64,000 nt of DNA from positions 732,294,587 to 732,358,586 of the forward strand of contig CM022303.1 in the NCBI GenBank assembly GCA_011799875.1. The letters run 5' to 3'. The position numbers and the translations under genes were made by a program. The notes beneath the pieces were generated by a model that was not told where the DNA came from, did not search any database, and saw only the letters and a list, made by a program, of their open reading frames with translations. This DNA comes from Thinopyrum elongatum. Lineage: Eukaryota > Streptophyta > Magnoliopsida > Poales > Poaceae. Positions 11,545-21,291 of this stretch are shown in pieces. How positions within the stretch are numbered: position 1 is the stretch's first letter; each line of letters starts with the position of its first letter.

Positions 11545-11790
11545 GGTCCCAGTTCGTGGCACCAACCGGGACCAATGCCCCCCTTTAGTCCCGGTTGGTG
11601 CCACCAATCGGGACCAAAGGTCTCTTTTCAGCAGCCCAAGGGCGGAAAACAGAGACCTTTGGTCCCGGTTGGTGGCACAACGGGACTAAAGGGGCATTGT
11701 TACCAGGTTGGTGCCACCACCGGGACCAAAGCCCAGCTTTAGTCCCGGTTTGGTGGCACCAACCGGAGCCAAAGGCCTTGTGCTGGCCCG
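11545..11790. repeat. Internal subterminal-type palindromic array of CACTA-1
   Basis: Repeated near-palindromic units, 'GGTCCCGGTTGGTG' facing 'CACCAACCGGGACC', of the same kind as the arrays at the element ends but located in the interior, between the two genes. CACTA-2 has the same array at 63590-63830. Confidence 0.85.
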
Positions 11791-12549
11791 CGGCCAAAAT
11801 GTTTAGTCCACCTCGCTAGTTGGAGGGGCACGGAGTGGTTTATAAACCCCACTGCCCGCTACCCTCTCGAGCTCCTCTCAAATGCAGGCTTACGGGCCTA
11901 ACATCACTCTCCTCTGCCTGTGGGCCTACTGGGCCTTCTGCGGTGGGTTTCTAGTCGTATTCAGGCCGTGTTGGCCCAGTAGGTGGCATTTTTTTTCTAT
12001 TTTTTTCCAGTTTTTCTGTTTTGTTTTTTTCTTTATTTATTTTCTTTTATTTTTAAATTCTTTTTGCTTTTAGGTAATAAATATTATAAACTTTCTGTTA
12101 GTGCCATTAGTTTTCCAATCCGAATAGTTTAAATTTGAATTCTTTGAAATATGTGTGAATCACTAGTTTGTGATTAACTTTACTATAAAAGTAGATTTTT
12201 GAGTGATTCTTTTTACTGCTATTTAATATTATTGTGTTTTATCATTATATTCAAAAACAGTTTTTTTTATTTTAGTTTCTAACAAAAAAATCTTTTTGCT
12301 TTTTGTTATTTTTGAGTGATTCCACAAATTTTTTTCTATTTTTTTCCAGTTTTTCTGTTTTGTTTTTGGCTTTATTTATTTTCTTTTGTTTTTTAGTTCA
12401 TTAAAGTTTTCTAGTTCATTCTTTTAGTTTTCTTTTGTTATTTTCTTTTGTTTTCTAGTTCATTCTTTTTTCTATTAGAGTTTCATTAAAGTTTTCTAGT
12501 TCATTCTTTTAGTTTATTATTTTTGCTATTAGAGTTTCATAAAAGTTCA
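11791..12549. other. CACTA-1 AT-rich spacer
   Basis: No gene seen. T-rich low-complexity sequence (TTTTCTGTTTTG-type runs) between the internal array and the Afa-like repeats. CACTA-2 has the A-rich complement at 62816-63400, so it is an original part of the element. Confidence 0.7.
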
Positions 12550-13427
12550 GAGGGTTACGGCAAAAACTGGATACACTTCGTGTACAAAATGGACAATTTA
12601 TTTCGAAGTATCAGGGTTTCGGACGAAAACTCATCTGTTAAAAAGGGATTTCATTTTTTTGAACTTATTTGAACTCCACACTTTTTCTATGCTCAAAATG
12701 AACCATTCAAAGCAACATCATCAATTTTCAACTCTTTCTGAGTTCATCTGTTATTTGTCATGCATTTACTGATTTTTTTGAGCTAAATGACCCTGAAATT
12801 GAAAGCACTTCAAATGAACTCTGAAGAGGTTGAAAATTGGCATGATATCATCATTTCACCCTCATAGCATGTGATAAAAAGTTGAGAGGGTTACGGCAAA
12901 AACTAGATGCACTTCGTGTACAAAATGGACAATCTCTTTCGAAGTATCAGGGTTTCGGACGAAAAATCATCTGTTACAAAGGGATTACATTTTTTTGAAC
13001 TTATTTGAACTCCACACTTTTTCTGTGCTCAAAATGAACCATTCAAAGCAACATCATCAATTTTCAACCCTTTCTGAGTTCATCTGTTATTTTTCATGCA
13101 TTTACTGATTTTTCTTGAGCTAAATGACCCTGAAATTGAAAAGCACTTCAAATGAACTCTGAAGAGGTTGAAAATTGGCATGATATCATCATTTCACCCT
13201 CATAGCATGTGCTAAAAAGTTGAGAGGGTTACGTCAAAAACTGGATGCACTTCGTGTACAAAATGGACAATCTCTTTCGACGTATAAGGGTTTCGGACGA
13301 AAACTCATCTGTTACCAAGGGATTTCATTTTTTTGAACTTATTTGAACTCCACACTTTTTCTGTGCTCAAAATGAACCATTCAAAGCAACATCATCAATT
13401 TTCAACCCTTTCTGACTTCATCTGTCT
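12550..13427 (-). repeat. Afa/pAs1-like tandem repeats in CACTA-1, about 2.6 copies
   Basis: Unit period is 336-338 bp: the phrase GAGAGGGTTACGG/GAGGGTTACG recurs at 12550, 12886 and 13224. On the minus strand the units contain GATGATGTTGCTTTGAATGG and, at the other side, 'TCAGAGTTCATTTGAAGTGC'. These closely match the two conserved ends I remember for the Afa (pAs1) satellite family of Triticeae. The array starts within about 15 bp of the transposase stop region, so it is its 3' untranslated/downstream sequence. Confidence 0.85.
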
Positions 13428-16400
13428 TCACTTTTTCTTCGCTTCTGTCCTTTGCTTATTGCGCCATAACCATGGATATTCTTCGTCGCTTAACAGGGTG
13501 CTTGGGTTAGCCTTGACTTTGAAGGGAGGAATTTCATGAAACTTTTCATAATCTTCAGACATGTCTGTCTTACCCTCCACTCCCACGATGTCTCTTTTCC
13601 CTGAAAGAACTATGTGGCGCTTTGGCTCATCGTATGATGTATTCGCTTCCTTATCTTTTCTTTTTCTCGGTTTGGTAGACATGTCCTTCACATAGAAAAC
13701 CTGCGCCACATCATTTGCTAGGACGAATGGTTCGTCTATGTACCCAAGATTGTTTAGATCCACTGTTGTCATTCCGTAATGTGGCTCTACCTGTACCCCG
13801 CCTCCTGACAGATTGACCCATTTGCACTTAAACAAAGGGACCTTAAAATCATGTCCGTAGTCAAGTTCCCATATGTCCACTATTTAACCATAATATTTGT
13901 CCTTTCCCCTCTTGGTTGCTGCATCAAAGCGGACACCGCTGTTTTGGTTGGTGCTCTTTTGATCTTGGGCGATCGTGTAAAATGTTTTCCCATTTATCTC
14001 GTATCCTTTGTAAGTCAATACAGTCGAAGATGGTCCCCTGGACAATGAGTACGGCTCATCAGAAACAGTGTTGTCACCTCTGAGACGTGTTTCCAACCAA
14101 CTGCCAAAAGTCCTGATGTGTTCACATGTAATCCAGTCGTCACACTGCTCCGGGTGTTTGGAGCGCAGAATGTTCTTGTGTTCATCGACATATGGGGTCA
14201 CCAAGGTAGAGTTCTGTAGAACTGTGTAGTGTGCTTGAGACCAAGAATGCCCGTCCCAGCATATTATTGAGTCCCCTCCTAGCGTGCCTTTTCCAGTCAG
14301 TCTCCCCTCATACCACGATTGAGGGAGACCAATCTTCTTAAGGTCAGGAATGAAGTCAACACAAAACCCAATGACATCCTCTGTTTGATGGCCCATGGAG
14401 ATGCTTCCTTCTGGCCTAGCGCGGTTACGGACATATTTCTTTAGGACTCCCATGAACCTCTCAAAGGAGAACATATTTTGTAGAAATACGGGGCCCAGAA
14501 CGACAATCTCGTCGACTAGATGAACTAGGACGTGCGTCATGATATTGAAGAAGGATGGTGGGAACACCAGCTCGAAACTGACAAGACATTGCGCCACATC
14601 ACTCCTTAGCCTTGGTATGATTTCTGGATCGATCACCTTCTGAGAGATAGCTTCACAATGGCTAATCGAACGTTTTCCGGTAGAAGCCCCCTCAATGCAA
14701 CGGGAAGCAGTTGTGTCATAATCACGTGGCAGTCATGAGACTTTAGGTTCTGGAACTTTTTCTCTGGGATATTTATTATTCCCTTTATATTCGACGAGAA
14801 GCTAGACGGGACCTTCATACTGAGCAGGCGTTCAAAGAAGATTTCCTTCTCTTCTTTGGTAAGAGCGTAGCTGGCAGGACCTTCATACTGCTTTCGAGGC
14901 ATGCCGTGTTTTTCGTGCCAACGTTGCAGGTCCTCCCATGCCTCCGGTGTATCTTTTGTCTTTCCATACATGCCCAAGAAGCCTAGCAGGTTCACGCAAA
15001 GGTTCTTTGTCACGTGCATCACGTCGATTGAAGAGCGGACCTCTAGGTCTTTCCAGTAGGGTAGGTCCCAAAATATAGATTTCTTCTTCCACATGGGAGC
15101 GCGTCCCTCAGCGTCATTCGGAACAGATAGTCCACCGGGACCCTTTCCAAAGATTACGTGTAAATCATTGACCATAGCTAGTACGTGATCACCGGTACGC
15201 ATGGCGGGCTTCTTCCGGTGATCTGCCTCGCCTTTGAAATGCTTGCCTTTCTTTTGACATTGATGGTTGGTCAGAAGAAATCGACGATGCCCCAGGTACA
15301 CATTCTTTCTGCATTTGTCCAGGTATATACTTTCGGTGTCAGCTAAACAGTGCGTGCATGCGTGGTATCCCTTGTTTGTCTGTCCTGAAAGGTTACTGAG
15401 AGCAGGCCAATCATTGATGGTTACAAACAGCAACGCATGCAGGTCAAATTCCTCCTGTCTATGCTCATCCCACACACGTACACTGTTTCCATTCCACAGC
15501 TGTAAAAGTTCTTCAACTAATGGCCTTAGGTACACATCAATGTCATTGCCGGGTTGCTTAGGGCCTTGGATGAGTACTGGCATCCTAATGAACTTCCGCC
15601 TCATGCACAGCCAAGGAGGAAGGTTATAGATACATAGAGTCACGGGCCAGGTGCTGTGATTGCTGCTCTGCTCCCCGAAAGGATTAATGACATCCGCGCT
15701 TAAACCAAACCATATGTTCCTTGCGTCACCTGCAAACTCCTCCCGGTACTTTCTCTCAATTTTTCTCCACTGCGACACATCAGCGGGTGCTCTCAACTTC
15801 CCGTCTTTCTTACGGTCCTCTCTGTGCCATCGCATCAACTTGGCATGCTCTTTGTTTCTGAACAGACGTTTCAACCGTGGTATTATAGGAGCATACCACA
15901 TCACCTTCGCAGGAACCCTCTTCCTGGGGGGCTCGTCGTCAACATCACCAGGGTCATCTTGTCTGATCTTATACCGCAATGCACCGCATACCGGGCATGC
16001 GTTCAAATCCTCGTACGAACCACGGTATAGGATGCAGTCATTAGGGCATGCATATATCTTCTGCACCTCCAATCCTAGAGGGCATACGACCTTCTTTGCT
16101 GCGTACGTACTGTCGGGTAATTCGTTATCCTTTGGAAGCTTCTTCTTCAATATTTTCAGTAGCTTCTCAAATCCTTTGTCAGGCACAGCATTCTCTGCCT
16201 TCCACTGCAGCAATTCCAGTATGGTACCGAGCTTTGTGTTGCCATCTTCGCAATTGGGGTACAACCCTTTTTGGTGATCCTCTAACATGCGATCGAATTT
16301 CAGCTTCTCCTTTTCACTTTCGCACTGTCTCCTTGCATCAACAATGACCCGGCGGAGATCATCATCGGGCACATCGTCTAGTTCCTCTTGATCTTCAGCT

Positions 16401-16711
16401 TCCCCCGTTGCAGCATCACCGTATTCAGGGGGCACATAGTTGTCATCGTCCTCTTCTTCTTCGCTGTCTTCCATCATAACCCCTATTTCTCCATGCCTGG
16501 TCCAAACATTATAGTGTGGCATGAAACCCTTCTCAAGCAGGTGGGTGTGAAGGATTTTCTGGTCAGAGTAAGACTTCGTATTCCCACATATAGGGCATGG
16601 ACAACACATAAAACCATTCTGCTTGTTTGCCTCAGCCAGTTCGAGAAAATTATGCACGCCCTTAATGTACTCGGAGGTGCGTCTGTCACCGTACATCCAT
16701 TGCCGGTTCAT
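13428..16711 (-). pseudogene. TNP2-type CACTA transposase (TNPD-like), broken
   Basis: Transposase of the CACTA/En-Spm superfamily, acting on the element's ends in the nucleus. From the start at 16711, residues about 1-75 form the transposase-associated zinc-binding domain (CPCPICGN and later HLLEKGF motifs). An acidic run follows (about 79-120), with many Glu/Asp. The tnp2/Transposase_21 core lies at about 330-520 (NPFGEQSSNHSTWPV, GYHACTHCLADTESI). A 692-codon frame (14633-16711) ends early because 19 bp present in CACTA-2 are missing at about 14647. The next frame (13884-14636) holds the DUF4218 region ('PPSFFNIMTHVLVHLVDE'). It ends at a TAA at 13884-13886 where CACTA-2 has TAC. The last frame (13428-13880) holds the DUF4216 region ('DVAQVFYVKDM'). 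One deletion and one nonsense change therefore inactivate it. Confidence 0.93.
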
Positions 16712-17077
16712 CTGCGTGCATTATATATAATTAAGTGTGTAAAAAACCGGCGATGAGAATTTTTTTCTTTTAGAAAGAAGATAAGAACAAGAGGCTCACC
16801 ACGGTTATGCCGGTGACGAGATCGGCGCGGGCGATCGACGGCGGTGAAAACGGGGACGGGACGTGACGGACCGCTAAACCTAGACAAATCTTGAGGAAAA
16901 TGGAGCTTGAAGGTTGAGCTTCGAGAGGAGAAAGCTTAACTAGTGTGGCTCGGGCATTTCATCAAACACCTCATGTGCATAGGAGGTGAGCTAGAGCACC
17001 ACAAAGCTCTCCCCTCGCCGGCCAGAAAAAACAGAGCAGTGTGGAGTGCTCTGCTCGCCGGCGATGGGGTATATATA
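16712..17077 (-). promoter_or_regulatory. Promoter and leader of CACTA-1 transposase
   Basis: A TATATATA box on the minus strand lies at 17070-17077, next to the subterminal array. The transcribed leader runs to the start codon at 16711 and includes a probable intron: a GTGAGCC donor after 'ATAACCGTG' (about 16793-16804) and an acceptor-like GCACGCAG just before the ATG. The intron is about 640 bp shorter than in CACTA-2, whose version contains a small ORF. Confidence 0.7.
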
Positions 17078-17084
17078 GCCACCT

Positions 17085-17377
17085 CATTGGTCCCGGTTCG
17101 TGCGTGGAACCGGGACTAAAGGCCCCCCTTCTGTCTCGGTTCAAGCCACGAACTGGGACCAATGGATGTGGGCCAGGAGCGAGGCCCATTGGTCCCGGTT
17201 CGTGCCAGGAACCGGGACAAATGGGTCCAGACGAACCGGGACCAATGCCCACGAGGCCCCGGCCGGCCCCATGGGCGCATGAACCGGGACGTATGCCCCC
17301 CATGGGTCCCGGTTCATGACTGAACCGGGACTAATGGGCTGGGCTGGCCCGAACCAAAGCCCTGTTTTCTACTAGTG
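17085..17377 (-). repeat. CACTA-1 5' terminus and subterminal repeats
   Basis: Multiple copies of GGTCCCGGTTCGTG and its complement between the TATA box and the terminal repeat. The outermost sequence, CACTAGTAGAAAACAGGGC on the minus strand, is identical to the CACTA-2 5' end. Confidence 0.9.
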
Positions 17378-19070
17378 GTGCTTGAAGGTATATCTTTAGA
17401 TCTTGCAATCGAATCTTTTAGTTTCTTGTTTTATCACTAGTTTGGTTTAAAGAAAACTACAAAAAAAATGGAACTGAGGTTGCATCATATTTTTCATCTT
17501 TATAATGTCTTTTGTGAAAATGATGGAAAGGAAAATTATACTGAATTAATAGAAGAAGAATTCTATAAAATGTTTGACAAAAAATCTTTGAATGATGAGC
17601 ATGATTGCAATGTTGTTGGTATGAATTCTTTGAATATCCATGATGCTAATAATATGCAAAACCATAAGCTTGGGGATGCTATGTTTGATGAAGATGATAT
17701 TTTTAGTCCCCCAAGTTTTGATGAGAAAATTTATTATGATGAGAGCATGCCTCCTATTTATGATGATTATGGTGATGACATGTATGCTATAAAGAGTAAT
17801 GATATCCATGAAACTTGTCATCATGATTTTAATGCTCAATATGATTATGCCAATCAAGAATCACATGATGGCTATTTTGTTGAGTTTGCTCCCACTACTA
17901 TTCATGAGAATAAATTTTCTTATGTGGAGAGTAATAAAATTTCTATGCTTATGTTTCATGAAAAGGATGCTTTATGTGATAGCTATATTGTTGAATTCAT
18001 TCATGGTGCTACTGAAAATTATTATGAGAGAGGAACATATGCTTTTACTTATTGCAATAATATCAAGTTTCCTCTCTATGTGTTGAAAATCTTGAAGTTT
18101 TGCTTGTTTTGCCTTCCTATGCTAGTTGATTCTTGTTCCCATAAGTTGTTTGCTCACAAAATCCATATGCATAGGAAGTGGGTTAGGCTTAAATGTGCTA
18201 GTCATATGCTTCATGATGCTCTCTTTGTGTTTCAATTCTTTACTTCTGTGTGAGCACCATTGAAATCATCATGCCTAGCTAAGAGGCATTAAAGAAAAGC
18301 GCTTGTTGGGAGACAACCCAACAGTTTTACCTACTGTTTTTGTGTGTTCACATGGTTAGGCTACTGTAGTGATCTTGTTTTATAGCTTTTGTTTCAATAA
18401 AGTGCCAAGTAAATCCTTTGGGATAGTGTGGATGATAGTTGACTTGATTCTGTGCAAAAACAGAAACCTTTGCGTCAAGTGCAGAAATTCCTGTCTTTTA
18501 CTAGAACGTGAAAAAATTCTGATTTTTTTTACAGTTGATGGGTATATAAATTTTATACGTTGTCCTAATGTTTCAGACGTTTTGGAGTTTCAGAAATATG
18601 ACCTTAATTCAGATCTTTACGTACTGTTCTGTTTTTGACAGATTCTGTTTTCAATGCATAGTTTGCTTGTCTTATGGTTTCCATGGCTTATATTGCTTAA
18701 TATAAATGGTGGAAATTGTAGAGTACAGTAGGCATTTTGTGGGAACAATTATGAATCTTGTATTTGACAGTACCAAAGTGAATGATTTGTCTTTATCATA
18801 CTAACCCATCTCACAAAGTTCCGTTAAGTTTTGTGTGATTGAAGTTTTCAAGTTTTGGGTGAGATATCGATATGAGGAGAACAAGGAGTGACAAGACCCT
18901 AAGCTTGGGGATGCCCAAGGCACCCCCAAGGCAATATTCAAGGAAGATCCAACCAACTAAGCTTGGGGATGCCCCGGAGGGCATCCCCTCTTTCGTCTCC
19001 GACATTATCGGTAACCTCACTTGGAGCTATAATTTTATTCGTCACATGATATGAGTTTTGCTTGGAGAGT
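17378..19070 (+). repeat. RT-II internal domain (5' part)
   Basis: Continues RT-II after CACTA-1, beginning with the target duplication GTG, and is collinear with 26278-27962 of RT-IV. It contains the unrecognised ORF at 17468-18253. The sequence after it, 18254-19070, has no gene and matches the non-coding part of RT-IV after its ORF, including 'AAGCTTGGGGATGC' blocks at about 18901 and 18960. It ends abruptly at about 19070, where it joins an LTR. Confidence 0.85.
17468..18253 (+). CDS. Unrecognised 261-residue ORF of a non-autonomous gypsy-like element
   Basis: An uninterrupted 261-codon frame starting about 90 bp after the position of the primer site once CACTA-1 is removed. I do not recognise a domain: there is no zinc knuckle, protease, RT or integrase motif. 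The protein is acidic and rich in His, Asn and Asp in its first two thirds (for example 'DCNVV', 'NNMQNHKLGD', 'DEDDIFSPPSFDEK'). It then carries a conserved 'ENYYERG' motif (about 184-190), a hydrophobic stretch ('VLKILKFCLFCLPMLV', about 205-220) and a basic 'MHRKWVRLKC' (about 233-242). RT-IV (26362-27143) and RT-V (47112-47925, reversed) carry the same gene in broken form, with these motifs kept. A gag-like or env-like role is possible but unsupported; expression is unknown. Confidence 0.55.
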   Translation: MELRLHHIFHLYNVFCENDGKENYTELIEEEFYKMFDKKSLNDEHDCNVVGMNSLNIHDANNMQNHKLGDAMFDEDDIFSPPSFDEKIYYDESMPPIYDDYGDDMYAIKSNDIHETCHHDFNAQYDYANQESHDGYFVEFAPTTIHENKFSYVESNKISMLMFHEKDALCDSYIVEFIHGATENYYERGTYAFTYCNNIKFPLYVLKILKFCLFCLPMLVDSCSHKLFAHKIHMHRKWVRLKCASHMLHDALFVFQFFTSV

Positions 19071-20574
19071 CATTTTTTGGGACTAACCTATTGACATAGT
19101 GCCTAGTGCCAGTTGCTGTTTTTTGCTTGTTTTTTGCTTCGCAGAAAATCAATACCAAACGGAGTCCAAACGCAGCGAAACTTTTTGGAGAATTTTTTTG
19201 GCCAAAAGACACACGATGGGCCAAGGAAGTACCCGAGGGGGCCTCCGAGGGGAGCATAACCCACCAGGGCGAGTCTGGGGGCCCAGGCGCACCCAGGTGG
19301 GTTCTGCCCACCTCGGCCGCCTCCAGGACCGCCTCTTTGCTCTATAATACCCTGGATACCCAAAAACCCTAGGGGAGTCGACGAAAATCAATTCCTGCCG
19401 TCGCAAGTTCCAGAAACCACATATCCAATCTAAACACCATCACGGAGGGGTTCATCATCCTCATTGGTGCCTCTCTGATGATGCGTGAGTAGTTCATTGT
19501 AGACCTACGGGTCCGTAGGTAGTAGCTAGATGGCCTCCTCTCTCTCTTTTAATTCTCAATACAATGGTCTCTTGGAGATCTATTTGATGTAACTCTTTTT
19601 TGCGGTGTGTTTGTTGGGATCCGATAAACTTTGAGTTTATGATCAGATCTATGTTTTTATCCATGAAAGTTATTTGAGTCTTTTGATCTCTTATATGCAT
19701 GATTACTTATAGCCTCGTATTTCTTCTTCGAATCTTTGGCTTAGTTAGGCCAACTAGATCAATTTTTCTTGCCATGGGAAGAGGTGCTTTGTGATGGGTT
19801 CGATCTTACGGTGCTTGATCCTAGTGACAGAAGGGGAACCGACACATATGTACCATTGCTACCAAGGATAACAAGATGGGGTCTATTTCTACATAAATAG
19901 ATCTTGTCTACATCATGTCATCATTCTTATTGCATTACTCCGTTTTTCCATGAACTTAATACACTCGATGCATGCTGGATAGCGGTCGATGTGTGGAGTA
20001 ATAGTAGTAGATGCAAGCAGGAGTCGGTCTACTAATCTTGGACGTGATGCCTATATAATGATCATTGCCTGGATATCGTCATGATTATTTGAAGTTCTAT
20101 CAATTACCCAAAGTAATTTGTTTACCCATCGTATGCTATTTTTCTCGAGAGAAGCCACTAGTGAAATCTACGGCCCCCGGGTCTATTTTCTAATCATATA
20201 TTTTCAGATCTATATTGACATTTGCCTTTTTATTTATTTGCATCTTTTATTTTCAGATCTAAATTATCAAAAACCCAAAAATATTTTGCTTCACTTTATT
20301 TTATTCGTGATCTATTTATCCAACCAACTACAATTTATCTCACGTCTGTTTGCCATTTTCTGGCGCCGTTACCCGAAAGGGATTGACAACCCCTTTAACA
20401 CGTCGAGTTGCAAGTATTTGTTATTTGTGTGCAGGGGCTATTTACGTGGTGTTGCGTGGTTCTCCTACTGGTTCGATAACCTTGGTGTCATCACTGAGGG
20501 AAATACATACCGTTGCTGTGCTGCATCATCCCTTCCTCTTTGGGGAAATACCGACGCAGTTCAAGCCAACATCA
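19071..20574 (+). repeat. RT-III 5' LTR, 5'-truncated
   Basis: Starts inside an LTR at 'TTTTTGGGACTAACC' (about 90 bp into a full LTR) and runs to GCCAACATCA at 20574. A TATAATA box lies at 19343-19349. The centre and 3' part, including the region around 19965-20040 about a bigger AGTAGTAGATGC block, match the RT-V LTR (38354-39878, reversed) better than RT-II or RT-IV. The 5' end was lost in the junction with RT-II. Confidence 0.75.
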
Positions 20575-21291
20575 AGGGGCAATGTTACTATCCTTTACTA
20601 TACTTGTGCTTCAGAGTTGCACCATGTTTTTCATGTAGAGAGTCTCCTATGTTGTCACTTTCATATACTAGTGGGAAATTTTCATTATAGAACTTACCTT
20701 GTTGGATGCACACCCACTTAGTTTTTAGTTTGAGCCTTCATACACTTATAGCTCTTAGTGCATCCATTGCATGGCAATCCCTACTCCTCGCATTGATATC
20801 GATTGATGGGCATCTCCATAGCCCGTTGATCCACCGAGTTGATGCGAGACTTTCTTCTTCTCCTTTTTCATTACTTGATACCTACCACCGCCTTCTACTC
20901 CACCTAGTGATATATCCATGGCTTGCGTGCATGTATTGTGTGAGAGTTGAAAATGCTAAAGCGCGTTAGAACTATGAACCAATTGCTTGGCTAAAACCGG
21001 GGTTGTTCATGATAAAGTATTTTATGTTAAGAAGATGGGGCATGACAGGGCTATATGATTTTGTAGGGATAACTTTCTTTAGCATTTTTATTTTGAAAGG
21101 CATGATTGTTTGTTGGCATGCCTGAGTATTGATGTCTTTATGTCAAATTATAGACTATTGCTTTGAATCACTAGTGTCTTAATATTCATGCTATGATTAG
21201 ATTATATGATCAAGATTATGCTAGGTAGCATTCCACATCAAAAATTATCTTTTTTATCATTTACCTACTCGAGGACGAGTGGGAATTATGC
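20575..21291 (+). repeat. RT-III internal remnant
   Basis: Directly follows the LTR end without a primer-binding site and matches only the last roughly 800 bp of the RT-V internal domain (40670 down to 39879, reversed). Most of the internal domain is deleted. It includes an ORF of 87 codons (20706-20969) with a counterpart in RT-V (40241-40483, minus), probably a by-product of nucleotide conservation. It ends with 'CTCGAGGACGAGTGGGAATT' just before the next LTR. Confidence 0.75.

Larger units (their letters stand above)
4612..17377 (-). mobile_element. CACTA-1, complete CACTA (En/Spm) transposon
   Basis: Both ends carry the terminal inverted repeat CACTAGTAGAAAA, at 4612-4624 and as the complement at 17365-17377. 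The element is flanked by a 3-bp target duplication, GTG, at 4609-4611 and 17378-17380. The uninterrupted site survives in the paralogue RT-IV, where the sequence runs GGAGGTGAGTGCTTGAAGG at about 26266-26284. Both genes run on the minus strand, so the 5' end is at 17377. Order from the 5' end: subterminal repeats, TNP2-type transposase, Afa-like tandem repeats, AT-rich spacer, internal subterminal-type repeats, second gene (Transposase_24 plus Ulp1-like), 3' subterminal repeats. At 12,766 bp it has the layout of an autonomous element, but both genes are damaged. It is inserted in the leader of RT-II. Confidence 0.95.

Noticed and set aside
15660..16277. 205-codon plus-strand ORF
   Set aside because: Antisense shadow of the CACTA-1 transposase; the same shadow appears at 59276-59893 opposite CACTA-2.
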